In this document: positions 6,876 through 18,509 of the stretch, one piece after another
Position numbering within the stretch: the stretch's first letter is position 1
Layout: every line of letters begins with the position of its first letter
Assembly (NCBI GenBank): GCA_016719645.1
Contig: JADJYS010000016.1
Location: forward strand, 11,395 to 75,394
Direction: 5' to 3'
DNA: 64,000 bases
Source of the DNA: a bacterium
GTDB taxonomy: Bacteria; Krumholzibacteriota; Krumholzibacteriia; LZORAL124-64-63
Made by a program: the position numbers and the translations under genes
Notes under the pieces: generated by a model
The model's input: the letters and a program-made list of their open reading frames with translations, nothing else
Database searches by the model: none
Told to the model about the DNA's origin: nothing

Positions 6876-9800
6876 ATGACTTCCAAGACCGCTTCTTCCA
6901 AGGCACCCCTCTGCTCCCTGCTGCTGGCCCTCGCCGCGCTCGCCGCCGCCCCAGCCTTCAGCGCCACCATCCCCGTCGGCCTCGGCAGCTACAGCACCAC
7001 CCTGCCCTCCGGCGCCGTGGGGCCGCAGAACTCGTCCGGCGCGAACGTCTCGCCCAAGGTCGCGCCGGCCTTCGCGCAACCCGTGCAGTCGAACGACTTC
7101 TGGAGCAGCCTGATCTACCCGTTCTACAGCAACCCGCACACCAACGTGCTGTACGCCCATCCGCTGATGGTCAAGTCCATCGCCACGGGGTTGCAGGTCG
7201 GCCACACGACGACACCTGTCTTCGCCGCCAACGACTACCTGTTCCCGTACTCGATCCAGCTGACGGTGGGCGTCGCGGGTCTCTCCGCCCCGCAGACGCA
7301 GACGCTGGGCTACGGCGACTGGACCGCCACCGCGCGCTGGGCCGACGAGGCCCAGACGATGGAGGCCACGTTCGGCCACGGGCTCCCGTTCGTCTTCTTC
7401 AAGGTGAGCGGCGGCAACGCCGTCGTCACGCCCGAGGGCGCGTTCACGACCTGGTACAACCAGAACGGAACGCTCGGGCTCACGATCCAGGGCCGGAACT
7501 ACGGCGTCTTCGCGCCGAGCGGATCCACGTGGACGGGCACGGGCCCGCTGACGTCGACGCTGAACGGACAGAACTACCTGTCGATCGCGCTGCTGCCCGA
7601 CAACCAGCCGGCGACCATCGCGCTCTTCCGGAAGCACGCCTACGCCTTCGTGACGGACAGCACGGTGGACTGGCAGTACGACGAGGCGGCCGCGATGGTG
7701 CACACCACCTACGCGTACGAGACCCAGCTGATGGAGAGCAACGGGATCAGCGTCAACCAGACGATGACCGCGCTCTATCGCCACCAGTGGCTGAACACGC
7801 CCGCCCCGATGACCGGCTACTCGTACCCGTCCGTCAACGGGCAGATGAAGCTCTACGAGGGGAGCTCGTTCACGACCGACCTGCCGTTCTCGGGCGTGTT
7901 GCCGGCGCTGCCGGACCGCGGGGACTACAACCGCGCCGAGCTGCTCGCGCAGGTGCAGGCGGCGGCGGCCGAGACCCTGGCCGTCGGCCCGACGTACGAG
8001 AACGGCAAGGCCATGGGCCGCTTCGCCCACCTGGTCCCTATCGCGGACCAGCTCGGCGCGACGGCCGAGCGCGACCACTTCCTCGCCGAGATCAAGACCC
8101 GGCTGGAAGACTGGTTCACCGTCGGCGGCGCGCAGGAGTACTCGTACAACGCCGGCTGGGATGTCCTGACCGGATACCCGTCCGGCTACGGGGCGGACAA
8201 CCAGATCAACGACCATCATTTCCACGCGGCCTACGCCGTCATGGCTGCGGCCACCGTGGCGCAGTACGACAGCACGTGGGCGTCGCAGGACCACTGGGGC
8301 GGCATGGTCAACCTGTTGATCAAGGACGGCAACAACTGGGACCGGACCGACACGCAGTTCCCCTTCCTGCGGTCGCACGACGCCTATGCCGGGCATTCCT
8401 GGGCGGCGGGCCACGGCGACTTCGGCGACGGCAACAACCAGGAGTCGAGCTCCGAGTCCATGAACTTCGCCACGGCCACCATCCTCTGGGGCGAGGCGAC
8501 CGGGCAGGCCGACATCCGCGACCTGGGCGTCTACCTGCACGCCACCGAGACGACCGCCGTCGAGCAGTACTGGTTCGACGTGGACGACGCGGTCTTTCCG
8601 GCCGACTACCCGCACGTCGCCATCGGCATGGTCTGGGGCGGCAAGGGCGTCCATTCGACCTGGTTCGGGGCCAACCCGGAGTTCATCCACGGCATCAACA
8701 TCCTGCCCGTGAACGGCGGCTCGCTCTACCTCGGACATCATCCCGACCATGTCCTGGCCAACTACGCCGAGGTCGTGGCCGAGCGCAGCGGCCAGCCGAT
8801 CATCTGGCAGGACCTCCTGTGGGAGTACCTGGCCCTCGCGGATGCGGACCTCGCCCTGTCCCACTACTTCGCCGACAGCGACTACGCGCCGTTCGACGGG
8901 GAATCGCGCGCCCACACGATGCACTGGCTGTTCAACCTCAAGAAGATGGGCCGGGTGGACACGACGGTCTTCGCCGACATCCCGACCTACGCCGTCTTCC
9001 GCGACGAGGCCGGCTACGCGACCTACGTCGCCTACAACGCCGGCCCGGTCGACCGCCTGGTCACGTTCACGGATGGCTTCTCGTTCACGGTCGGCCCGCG
9101 CCGGACCGCCTCGTTCAGCACCTCGCCCGCGAACCCGGATGCGCCGGTCGTGCTGCTGCTGGCGAACCAGACGACCGGCAAGGCCCCGCTGACCATCCAG
9201 TTCCAGGGCAGCCAGAGCTTCGACCCGAACGGCAGCCCCCTGACGTTCGACTGGTCGTTCGCCGGCGTGGGCTCCAGCGCCGCGGCCGACACGACGGTCA
9301 CCTTCACCGTCGTCGGCGACCACTGGGTCCGCCTCACGGTGACCAACGCGCTCGCCCTCTCCGCGCAGGACAGCGTCAAGGTGACCGTCCTGCCCAACGG
9401 CACCCCCTACTCGGGTTCGCCGGTGGCGGTGCCCGGCAGGATCGAGGCGGAGCGCTACGACCTGGGCGGCGAAGGCATCGCCTACCACGACGTCAACGCC
9501 AACAACATCGGCCTGGTCTTCCGGCCGAGCGAGGGCGTCGACCTCGAAGGCGCCGCCGGCGGCGGCTACGACGTGTACTGGATCGTCGCCGGCGAATGGC
9601 TCGAGTACACGTTCTCGGTGGCCCAGGCGGGCACCTTCGATTTCGTCCCCTACGTGGCGACCGTCCCGGGCTTCGGCAATTTCACCCTGTCGATCGACAA
9701 TGTGGACGTGAGCGGAAAGCGGCCCGTGACCTCCACCGGCGGCTGGCAGTTCTGGACGCCCCTGCGGGTCGCGGACGTGCCGCTCGCGGCCGGGACGCAC

Positions 9801-10193
9801 ATCCTGCGGTTCGACTTCGACTCGGATTCGGACATGACCGGTTGGCTGTTCAGCATGAACTACATCGACGTCGAGCGTGTGACCACGACGGGCGTCGACG
9901 ACGGCTTGGTGGCGAGCGCCTTCGGCCCGGCCCGGAACTACCCCAACCCCTTCAATCCGCAGACCGTGATCGAGTACGTGGTCCCCGCCGAAGGCCCGGT
10001 CAGGCTGGCCGTCTTCGACGCGCGCGGGACGCAGGTCCGCGTCCTCGCCGATGGGCGAATGCCGGCCGGCAAGCACACGCTCACCTGGGACGGGCGGGAT
10101 GACGGCGGGCGCCTGCTTGCCAGCGGCGTCTATTTCATGCGGTTCGAGGCGGGGGGGGCGGCTCATATCGGGAAGATGTTGCTCCTGAAGTGA
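6876..10193 (+). CDS. Secreted GH81 endo-1,3-beta-glucanase with PKD, CBM6 and FlgD-like sorting domain
   Basis: 1105 aa. The start at ATG 6876 is chosen because a typical signal peptide follows (APLCSLLLALAALAAAPAFS). The catalytic GH81 domain spans about 30-720, with PVQSNDFWSSLIYPF near its start and the signature GHGDFGDGNNQESSSESMN containing the Glu pair. Downstream are a PKD domain (about 757-846, GSQSFDPNGSPLTFDWSF) and a CBM6-like carbohydrate-binding module (about 847-1002, PGRIEAERYD). The FlgD/Ig-like C-terminus (from about 1020) has NYPNPFNPQTVIEY and LASGVYFMRFEAG. The enzyme should cut beta-1,3-glucans such as laminarin or callose outside the cell. The C-terminus resembles export/anchoring tags of FCB bacteria. 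A terminator follows at once, so it is a single-gene unit. Confidence 0.93.
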   Translation: MTSKTASSKAPLCSLLLALAALAAAPAFSATIPVGLGSYSTTLPSGAVGPQNSSGANVSPKVAPAFAQPVQSNDFWSSLIYPFYSNPHTNVLYAHPLMVKSIATGLQVGHTTTPVFAANDYLFPYSIQLTVGVAGLSAPQTQTLGYGDWTATARWADEAQTMEATFGHGLPFVFFKVSGGNAVVTPEGAFTTWYNQNGTLGLTIQGRNYGVFAPSGSTWTGTGPLTSTLNGQNYLSIALLPDNQPATIALFRKHAYAFVTDSTVDWQYDEAAAMVHTTYAYETQLMESNGISVNQTMTALYRHQWLNTPAPMTGYSYPSVNGQMKLYEGSSFTTDLPFSGVLPALPDRGDYNRAELLAQVQAAAAETLAVGPTYENGKAMGRFAHLVPIADQLGATAERDHFLAEIKTRLEDWFTVGGAQEYSYNAGWDVLTGYPSGYGADNQINDHHFHAAYAVMAAATVAQYDSTWASQDHWGGMVNLLIKDGNNWDRTDTQFPFLRSHDAYAGHSWAAGHGDFGDGNNQESSSESMNFATATILWGEATGQADIRDLGVYLHATETTAVEQYWFDVDDAVFPADYPHVAIGMVWGGKGVHSTWFGANPEFIHGINILPVNGGSLYLGHHPDHVLANYAEVVAERSGQPIIWQDLLWEYLALADADLALSHYFADSDYAPFDGESRAHTMHWLFNLKKMGRVDTTVFADIPTYAVFRDEAGYATYVAYNAGPVDRLVTFTDGFSFTVGPRRTASFSTSPANPDAPVVLLLANQTTGKAPLTIQFQGSQSFDPNGSPLTFDWSFAGVGSSAAADTTVTFTVVGDHWVRLTVTNALALSAQDSVKVTVLPNGTPYSGSPVAVPGRIEAERYDLGGEGIAYHDVNANNIGLVFRPSEGVDLEGAAGGGYDVYWIVAGEWLEYTFSVAQAGTFDFVPYVATVPGFGNFTLSIDNVDVSGKRPVTSTGGWQFWTPLRVADVPLAAGTHILRFDFDSDSDMTGWLFSMNYIDVERVTTTGVDDGLVASAFGPARNYPNPFNPQTVIEYVVPAEGPVRLAVFDARGTQVRVLADGRMPAGKHTLTWDGRDDGGRLLASGVYFMRFEAGGAAHIGKMLLLK

Positions 10194-10231
10194 TAGGGAG
10201 CGGCTATTCAACTGAAAACGTGCCTGTCCCC

Positions 10232-10264
10232 GGGGCCCTGTCCCTGACAGAGCCCCGTTTTCTT
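10232..10264 (+). terminator. Intrinsic terminator after the GH81 gene
   Basis: GGGGCCCTGTC - CCT - GACAGAGCCCC forms an 11-pair stem with one mismatch, followed directly by GTTTTCTT. It lies 39 bases after the GH81 stop. Confidence 0.85.
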
Positions 10265-10266
10265 GG

Positions 10267-10295
10267 TTGACATACATAGAATAGCAATGTATAGT
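10267..10295 (+). promoter_or_regulatory. Strong sigma-70-like promoter of the padR operon
   Basis: TTGACA (10267-10272), exactly 17 bases, then TATAGT (10290-10295), 11 of 12 consensus positions. It starts only three bases after the upstream terminator and 54 bases before the PadR start, which leaves room for an autoregulatory operator. Confidence 0.8.
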
Positions 10296-10348
10296 GCTGC
10301 AAGGTAGTTGGGATCCAGCTCCACGGGCGCCATCCGAGAAGTGATGCC

Positions 10349-10735
10349 ATGGACATCAACAAGGACCTGATGGCCGCCTCCTCGACCCCGATCGTCCTGG
10401 CGATCCTGGCCGAGGACGACAGCTACGGCTACGCCATCATCAAGCGGGTCCGGGAGCTGTCCGCGGGCCGCATGGCGTGGACGGACGGCATGCTGTACCC
10501 CGTCCTGCACCGGCTCGAGCGGCTCGGCCACGTCGAAGCGCGGTGGGAGGTGGCCGACAGCGGCCGCCGCCGCAAGTACTACCGGATCACCGCCGGCGGC
10601 CGCGCCCAGCTCGCGCAGGAGCGCGACCAGTGGCAGGCGGTGGACGCGACGCTGCGGGGCCTCTGGTCGATCCTTCCGCTTGCCGTCCTGCCCGGTCACC
10701 CGGCGCCGACGGCGCCTTTTCCGCAGGGAGCCTGA
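10349..10735 (+). CDS. PadR family transcriptional regulator
   Basis: 128 aa. The winged-helix PadR domain occupies about 10-90: TPIVLAILAEDDSYGYAIIK, the TDGMLYPVLHRLERLG recognition region, and the wing with RRKYYRITAGGRAQL. The C-terminal tail is short and Pro-rich. PadR proteins repress neighbouring operons, often ones for membrane proteins. Here the next gene follows after three bases and encodes a membrane protein with a permease-prefix domain, the usual PadR partner. It is likely to regulate its own promoter at 10267-10295. Confidence 0.92.
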   Translation: MDINKDLMAASSTPIVLAILAEDDSYGYAIIKRVRELSAGRMAWTDGMLYPVLHRLERLGHVEARWEVADSGRRRKYYRITAGGRAQLAQERDQWQAVDATLRGLWSILPLAVLPGHPAPTAPFPQGA

Positions 10736-10738
10736 ACG

Positions 10739-12109
10739 ATGACGAACCCCGCCGACACGAGCGCGCTCGAGGACCAGATCAACCAGTGGCGCAGCTACCT
10801 GCACCGTCGCCAGGCGATCCACGCCGTCGACGTGGCGGAGCTGGAGGACCACCTGCGCGAGCAGGTCGCGGGGCTGGTCGAGGCGGGGCTCGCCGCCGAC
10901 GAGGCCTTCCTGGTGGCGGTCAAGCGCATGGGCAGCCTCGACGCCCTCTCGCGGGAGTTCGCGCGCGAGCACTCGGACCGGCTCTGGAAGCAGCTCGTCC
11001 TGGCCCCGGACGAACCCGGGGAGGCGCGGGGGAGCGTCCCCCGGGAGGCCGCCGTCGCCTTCGGCCTGGCGGTCGCGGCGGCCGCGGCCATCAAGGCGCC
11101 GGCCCTCTTCGGCCTGCGCTGGGGCGAGGACGAGGGCTTCTACGCCCGCAACCTGAGCCTCTTCGTGCTGCCCCTGCTGACCGGCTTCTTCCTCTGGAAG
11201 CGCCGGCTCGGCGCCGGCGCCACCCGCCGGCTGGCCGCGGTGTTCGTCGCGGCGGGCGTGTTCGCCAACCTCTACCCGTTCGCCCCGGGCGGCTCCGTCG
11301 AGATCCTCTCCGCGCTGCACCTGCCGATCGCGCTCTGGCTGGCCGTGGGCGTCGCGTACGCGGGCGGCCGGTGGGGGCAGGCGGCCGGCCGCATGGACTT
11401 CATCCGCTTCTCGGGCGAGCTGTTCATCTACTACGTGCTGATCGCGCTCGGCGGCGGCGTGCTGGCGGGGTTCACGGGGTTGATCTTCCAGGCCATCGGC
11501 GTGGACATCGAGCCCGTCTTCGAGCAGTGGCTGCTGCCGTGCGGCGTCATGGGGGCGGTCGTCGTCGCCTCCTGGCTGGTGGAGGCCAAGCAGAGCGTGA
11601 TCGAGAACATGGCGCCGGTGCTGACGCGCCTGTTCACGCCGCTGTTCGCCGCGATGCTGGTGGTCTTCCTGGCGACCCAGCTGTGGACCGGGCGCGGGGT
11701 CGACGTCCGGCGCGACGTGCTGATCGCCTTCGACCTGCTGCTGGTGGTGGTCCTGGGCCTGCTGCTCTACTCCGTGTCCGCGCGCGACCACCGGGCGCCG
11801 CCCGGCGTCTTCGACGTGCTGCAGGTGGTGCTGCTGGTCGGCGCGCTGCTGGCCGACGCGCTGGCGCTGGGGGCGATCGCGTCGCGCATCTCCGAGTTCG
11901 GCTTCAGCCCCAACCGCGTGGCCGCGCTGGGCGAGAACGTGATCCTGCTGGTCAACCTCGCCTGGTCGACGGTGCTCTACGTGAGGTTCCTGCGGGGAAG
12001 GGTCGCGTTCTCCAGCCTCGAGCGCTGGCAGACCGGCTACCTGCCGGTCTACGCCGTCTGGGCGGCGATCGTGGTGATCCTCTTCCCGCCGCTGTTCGGG
12101 TACATCTGA
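10739..12109 (+). CDS. Membrane protein with N-terminal permease-prefix domain (PadR partner)
   Basis: 456 aa. Residues about 8-75 form a soluble helical prefix (VDVAELEDHLREQVAGLVEA, then VAVKRMGSLDALSREFAREH), as in permease-prefix/DUF1700-like proteins found beside PadR regulators. About ten hydrophobic segments follow (for example AAVAFGLAVAAAAAI, VLIALGGGVLAGFTGLIF and VVVLGLLLYSV). The end, NRVAALGENVILLVNLAW, resembles DUF4153-type proteins. It is an inner-membrane protein of unknown activity. It is co-transcribed with PadR at a three-base gap. Confidence 0.8.
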   Translation: MTNPADTSALEDQINQWRSYLHRRQAIHAVDVAELEDHLREQVAGLVEAGLAADEAFLVAVKRMGSLDALSREFAREHSDRLWKQLVLAPDEPGEARGSVPREAAVAFGLAVAAAAAIKAPALFGLRWGEDEGFYARNLSLFVLPLLTGFFLWKRRLGAGATRRLAAVFVAAGVFANLYPFAPGGSVEILSALHLPIALWLAVGVAYAGGRWGQAAGRMDFIRFSGELFIYYVLIALGGGVLAGFTGLIFQAIGVDIEPVFEQWLLPCGVMGAVVVASWLVEAKQSVIENMAPVLTRLFTPLFAAMLVVFLATQLWTGRGVDVRRDVLIAFDLLLVVVLGLLLYSVSARDHRAPPGVFDVLQVVLLVGALLADALALGAIASRISEFGFSPNRVAALGENVILLVNLAWSTVLYVRFLRGRVAFSSLERWQTGYLPVYAVWAAIVVILFPPLFGYI

Positions 12110-12162
12110 GGAACGACCCGGGCCACGCGCTCGTGATCGGGGTCGGCGGTGATGCCGGGCGA

Positions 12163-12357
12163 TTATTCCGGTAGGCGGGCAGGCGGTTCGCCGCGGCTCT
12201 GCAGGGCCCGGGCCAGGCGGCACATCTCTTCGACGGCTCGGATCTTGTCGACCATCGGCAGGTTGCGGAAATACAGCAACTGGAACCGCTTGGCGCTGTC
12301 CCAGTCGCACTGCCAATCCTCGGCGTCGGCGGCGATCTTCCAGCTCTCGTCAGCCAT
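12163..12357 (-). CDS. Small protein paired with a nucleotidyltransferase
   Basis: 64 aa (begins MADESWKIAADAEDW, contains FRNLPMVDKIRAVEEMCRLA). It overlaps the end of the upstream nucleotidyltransferase gene by eight bases, so the two are translationally coupled. Small partners of this size often accompany solitary nucleotidyltransferases and are suspected toxin-antitoxin-like pairs. That is inferred from arrangement only; I recognise no domain. Confidence 0.65.
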   Translation of the reverse strand: MADESWKIAADAEDWQCDWDSAKRFQLLYFRNLPMVDKIRAVEEMCRLARALQSRGEPPARLPE

Positions 12358-12844
12358 CCTGGAGCATCCTCAAGTGGAAGACGTCGTCCCGGTCGATGGG
12401 GCGGCCGGCGGCCTCTTTCATCCGGATCAGGGTCTCGATGTCGACATATCGGAAAGCGATGCCTTCGACCTCTGCCGTGAGGGAACGGGCTTCCGTCGCG
12501 TCGAAGTCGAAAGGCTCCGCGACAAAGACGTCGATCGGCGTGGTCCGGAATCGCTCCGAGTAGAGGTTCAGCACCGTCATGCCCTTCTCCGCGATCCAGG
12601 TGCTGCGGTTGGCGGGGTCGGCGAACGAAGCCGCCGTGACCGGGACGCGCGGCTGGTAACCGAGGTCCGCGAAGGCGGCGAAGGCCTTCAGGATGTTGTC
12701 GCGATCCAGCTTGATCACCAGATCGATGTCGTGCGTCATCCGGCCGTGGCCATGGGCGACGACGGCCATCCCTCCGACGAGCAGGTAGCGGACGCCCCGC
12801 TCGTTCAAGGCTCCCATGACCGTTTCGAAACTCTTCAATTCCAC
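12350..12844 (-). CDS. Nucleotidyltransferase-fold protein (DUF6036-like)
   Basis: 164 aa. The start chosen is GTG 12844 because AGGAGG sits five bases upstream; a longer frame from TTG 12892 has no such site. YLLVGGMAVVAHGHGRMTHD then IDLVI (about 20-43) is the GG...TxDID motif of minimal nucleotidyltransferases, with Asp39 and Asp41 as metal ligands. The remainder (DVFVAEPFDF and YVDIETLIRMKEAAGR) matches the common tail of this group, where IxMK-GR is conserved. It is coupled to the small gene 12163-12357. It may be half of a toxin-antitoxin system. Confidence 0.8.
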   Translation of the reverse strand: MELKSFETVMGALNERGVRYLLVGGMAVVAHGHGRMTHDIDLVIKLDRDNILKAFAAFADLGYQPRVPVTAASFADPANRSTWIAEKGMTVLNLYSERFRTTPIDVFVAEPFDFDATEARSLTAEVEGIAFRYVDIETLIRMKEAAGRPIDRDDVFHLRMLQDG

Positions 12845-12907
12845 GCCAGCCTCCTCGGGCGACACGTCGGCCCGGACGGTACCGCGATGCAACAGCCCGG
12901 TGGCCGG

Positions 12908-14701
12908 TCAGAACGGGTAGCCCCCCGCCGCGATCGCCGCCGCCGCGATGCGGTCGTGCAGCTTCGCCCGCGGCGCGGGGTCGTGCTTGGTCAGCCGCCG
13001 CAGGCCCGCCAGCATCGTGCGCAGCTCGTCGCCGGCCAGCGTGTTGGCCAGCGCGCGGCGGCCGAGCGCGGCGGCCTGCTCCATGGCGTCGTTGACGCAC
13101 AGCGCCGTCAGGTCCGCCATGACGGCGACGCCGGCCCCGGCGTCGCCGACCCGCGCCGCCTGCTTCTGCGTGCGCAGCAGGGCGCTCTCGCAGGCGTAGG
13201 CCGCGATCACCAGGTCGGCGCAGTCGGCCAGCACCTCCTGCTGGTCCTTCAGCTTGTCGCCGAAGGTGCGGGCGGCGATGCCCAGGGCCGCCAGGGCCGT
13301 CTTCTTGAGGTTGGCGACCAGCTTGGTCTCCGCCTCCAGGAAGCCCGGCTCGCCGGGGGCGGCGAACTCCGGCACGCCCATCAGCTCCTCGGCGATCTTC
13401 TGGGCGGCCTGCAGCAGGGGCAGCTCGCCCTTGAGCGCCTTGCGCAGCAGCAGGCCCGGCACCAGCAGGCGGTTGATCTCGTTGGTGCCCTCGAAGATGC
13501 GGTTGATGCGCTCGTCGCGGTACAGGCGCTCCAGGCCGTACTCCTGGCAGTAGCCGTAGCCGCCCAGCATCTGCACGCCCTCCTCGGCGGCCAGGGCCAT
13601 GGCCTCGGTGGCGTAGATCTTGATCATCGAGCACTCGATGCTGAACTCCTCGACCTTCAGGATCGACTTGAGGTCGTAGTCCGGCGCGCCCTTGTCCAGG
13701 GTGGCGATGGCGCGGTCCAGCAGGCCGGCGGTGCGGTAGACCATCGACTCGGCGGCGAAGGCGGCGGCGGCGACGTCGGCGATCTTGGCGCGGATCAGGC
13801 CGAAGGAGCTGATCGGCGCGCCGAACTGCTCGCGCTGCGTGGTGTAGGGGACCGACCACTCCAGGGCCAGCTTGCAGCCGCCGACGCTGCTGGCGCCCAG
13901 CTTGAAGCGGCCCACGTTCAGGATGTTGAAGGCGATGTGGTGGCCCTTGCCGACCTCGCCCAGCACGTTGGCGACCGGCACCGGGCAGTCCTCCAGGATG
14001 ACCTGGCAGGTGCTGCTGCCCTTGATGCCCATCTTCTTCTCCTCGGCGCCGATGACCACGCCGCCGAAGGACTTCTCCACGATGAACCCGGTGAACTTGT
14101 CGCCGTCGATCTTGGCGAAGACGATGAAGAGGTCGGCGAAGCCGGCGTTGCTGATGTACTGCTTGACCCCGTTGAGCAGGTAGTGCGTGCCGGCGGGGTT
14201 CAGGACCGCGGTGGTGCGCGCCGCCAGGGCGTCGCTGCCGCTGCCGGGCTCGGTCAGGGCGTAGGCGGTCAGCAGCTCGCCGGTCGCCAGCCGCGGCAGG
14301 TAGCGCGCCTTCTGCGCCTCGGTGCCGAAGTAGACGATCGGCAGCGTGCCGATGCCCGCCTGGGCGCCGTGCTGCACCGCGAAGCTGCCGCTGCGCGAGA
14401 TCAGCTCGCTGATGATCATGACCGTGGCCTTGTCGGCGCCCATGCCGCCGAAGCGCTCCGGCACGTCGACGGCCAGCAGGCCCATCGCGCCGGCCTCCTT
14501 GAGCAGCGGGCCGCCCAGGGCGGTGTCGCCCTGGTACTCGATCCGCTCGCGCAGGGGTTCGATCTTCTGCTGGATGAAGTCGCGGGCCGCCTGCGCGATC
14601 ATGCGCTGGTTCTCGTCGAAGTCCTCGGGGGTGAAGACCTCGGCGGGCGCGGCCGCCCGCAGCAGGAACTCGCCGCCGGTGGGGTACGTCTGCTGGCTCA
14701 T
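12908..14701 (-). CDS. fadE: Acyl-CoA dehydrogenase, long two-domain type
   Basis: 597 aa, an FAD flavoprotein that introduces the 2,3-double bond in acyl-CoA. Visible features are the N-terminal helical domain (FDENQRMIAQAARDFIQQKI), the middle domain signature AYALTEPGSGSDA, GVKQYISNAGFADLFIVFAK and the C-terminal helical region with YGYCQEYGLERLYRDERIN and IFEGTNEINR. An extra C-terminal domain of about 150 residues follows, as in the ACADVL/ACAD9-like group and Bacillus FadE. It is last in a three-gene operon after the 3-hydroxyacyl-CoA dehydrogenase and thiolase (27-base gap to thiolase), the same order as the Bacillus fadNAE operon. Confidence 0.93.
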   Translation of the reverse strand: MSQQTYPTGGEFLLRAAAPAEVFTPEDFDENQRMIAQAARDFIQQKIEPLRERIEYQGDTALGGPLLKEAGAMGLLAVDVPERFGGMGADKATVMIISELISRSGSFAVQHGAQAGIGTLPIVYFGTEAQKARYLPRLATGELLTAYALTEPGSGSDALAARTTAVLNPAGTHYLLNGVKQYISNAGFADLFIVFAKIDGDKFTGFIVEKSFGGVVIGAEEKKMGIKGSSTCQVILEDCPVPVANVLGEVGKGHHIAFNILNVGRFKLGASSVGGCKLALEWSVPYTTQREQFGAPISSFGLIRAKIADVAAAAFAAESMVYRTAGLLDRAIATLDKGAPDYDLKSILKVEEFSIECSMIKIYATEAMALAAEEGVQMLGGYGYCQEYGLERLYRDERINRIFEGTNEINRLLVPGLLLRKALKGELPLLQAAQKIAEELMGVPEFAAPGEPGFLEAETKLVANLKKTALAALGIAARTFGDKLKDQQEVLADCADLVIAAYACESALLRTQKQAARVGDAGAGVAVMADLTALCVNDAMEQAAALGRRALANTLAGDELRTMLAGLRRLTKHDPAPRAKLHDRIAAAAIAAGGYPF

Positions 14702-14728
14702 GCTTCCTCCCGCCCGTCGGCGTCGCTT

Positions 14729-15913
14729 CTAGAGGGCTTCGAAGATGCCGGCCGCGCCCATGCCCGTGCCGACGCACATCGTGATCATGGCGTACTTGCC
14801 GCCGCGGCGGCGCAGCTCGTGCAGCGCGGTGGCGGTGAGCTTGGCGCCCGTGCAGCCCAGGGGGTGGCCCAGGGCGATGGCGCCGCCGTTGGGGTTGATC
14901 CGGTCGTCGTCCGCCGACAGCTTCAGCCGCTTCAGCACGCTGAGGCTCTGGGCGGCGAAGGCCTCGTTCAGCTCGATGACGTCCATGTCGGTCAGCGACA
15001 GCTCGGCCTGGGCCAGGGCCTTCGGCACGGCGGCCACCGGCCCGATGCCCATGATCTCGGGCGGCACGCCGGCCACGGCGTAGGTCACGAACCGAGCCAG
15101 CGGGCGCAGGCCCAGGCCCTCGCAGATCTCCGGGGTGGTCAGCAGGACCGCCGCGGCGCCGTCGCTCATCTGGCTGGAGTTGCCGGCGGTCACCGTGCCG
15201 CCGGCCTTGAAGGCCGGCTTCAGCTTCGCCAGGGCTTCCGCGGTGGTGTCGGCGCGCGGCCCCTCGTCGATCTCCAGCACGGTCTCGTGCACGACCGGCT
15301 TGCCGCCGGGCCCCGGCTGCGACGTGCGCACGGCGACCGGCACGATCTCGTCGCGGAAGCGGCCGGCGGCGGCCGCCGCCAGCGCCTTGCGGTGGCTGGC
15401 CACGGCGAAGGCGTCCTGGGCCTCGCGCGTGATCCCGTCCTCCGCGGCCAGCCGCTCGGCGGTCAGGCCCATGTTCAGGTAGGTCTGCGGGGCCGACGCC
15501 ACCAGGTCGGGGTTCGGCAGGTAGCGCATCCCGCCCATCGGGATCAGCGACATCGACTCGACGCCGCCGGCGATCACCAGGTCGACCTGGCCGCAGGCGA
15601 CCTTCAGGGCGCCGAGGTTGATCGTCTCGAGGCCCGAGGAGCAGAAGCGGTTGACGGTCATGCCCGGCACCACGTCCGGCAGGCCGGCCAGCAGCGCGAT
15701 GTTGCGGCCCACGTTCATGCCCTGCTCGCCCTCGGGCATGGCGCAGCCGACGATCACGTCGCCGATGCGCTCGGCGTCCAGGGCCGCGGCCCTTTCCAGC
15801 AGCCCGCGGACGACCGCGGCGCCGAGGTCGTCGGGCCGCGTCTGGGCGAACGAGCCCTTGCCCGCCTTGCCGGTGGGGGTCCTGAGCGCCAGCGCGACGA
15901 CGACTTCTCTCAT
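14729..15913 (-). CDS. fadA: Acetyl-CoA C-acyltransferase (thiolase)
   Basis: 394 aa, the usual length of degradative thiolases. The nucleophile is Cys91 in TVNRFCSSGLETINLGA. The C-terminal signatures NGGAIALGHPLGCTGAKL (active-site His) and CVGTGMGAAGIFEAL (second Cys) are intact. It cleaves 3-ketoacyl-CoA with CoA to acetyl-CoA and a shortened acyl-CoA. It is the middle gene of the fadN-fadA-fadE-like operon. Confidence 0.95.
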   Translation of the reverse strand: MREVVVALALRTPTGKAGKGSFAQTRPDDLGAAVVRGLLERAAALDAERIGDVIVGCAMPEGEQGMNVGRNIALLAGLPDVVPGMTVNRFCSSGLETINLGALKVACGQVDLVIAGGVESMSLIPMGGMRYLPNPDLVASAPQTYLNMGLTAERLAAEDGITREAQDAFAVASHRKALAAAAAGRFRDEIVPVAVRTSQPGPGGKPVVHETVLEIDEGPRADTTAEALAKLKPAFKAGGTVTAGNSSQMSDGAAAVLLTTPEICEGLGLRPLARFVTYAVAGVPPEIMGIGPVAAVPKALAQAELSLTDMDVIELNEAFAAQSLSVLKRLKLSADDDRINPNGGAIALGHPLGCTGAKLTATALHELRRRGGKYAMITMCVGTGMGAAGIFEAL

Positions 15914-15952
15914 GACGGTCCTTTCGGCCGGCGCGGATCGCGTCGCGGCATC

Positions 15953-18328
<2,376 letters not shown>

Positions 18329-18433
18329 GCTGCCTCGCGTTTCCTGACGGGTTCCGCGGCCGGCTGAAGGACGCCCGTCCCGCAGCGTAGGCCCGTTGCC
18401 GGGGCCTGTCAATCCGGGCCGTGCCGATTCCCG

Positions 18434-18462
18434 TTGTCCCTGCCGCGGATGCGGGGTACCAT
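18434..18462 (+). promoter_or_regulatory. Possible promoter for the phosphodiesterase-like lipoprotein gene
   Basis: TTGTCC (18434-18439), 17 bases, TACCAT (18457-18462), 4/6 matches each, about 50 bases before the chosen start. It lies in the 180-base divergent region shared with the fad operon. Weak boxes, so tentative. Confidence 0.35.
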
Positions 18463-18509
18463 GGGCGCCTGCGGTGGAGATCCGAACCAGGCGGGAGATG
18501 GTGGCCGTG

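Noticed and set aside
6795..10277. Minus-strand reading frame of about 1160 codons across the GH81 gene
   Set aside because: Antisense shadow; the plus strand carries intact GH81, PKD and CBM6 domains, and this frame crosses the terminator and promoter beyond the gene.
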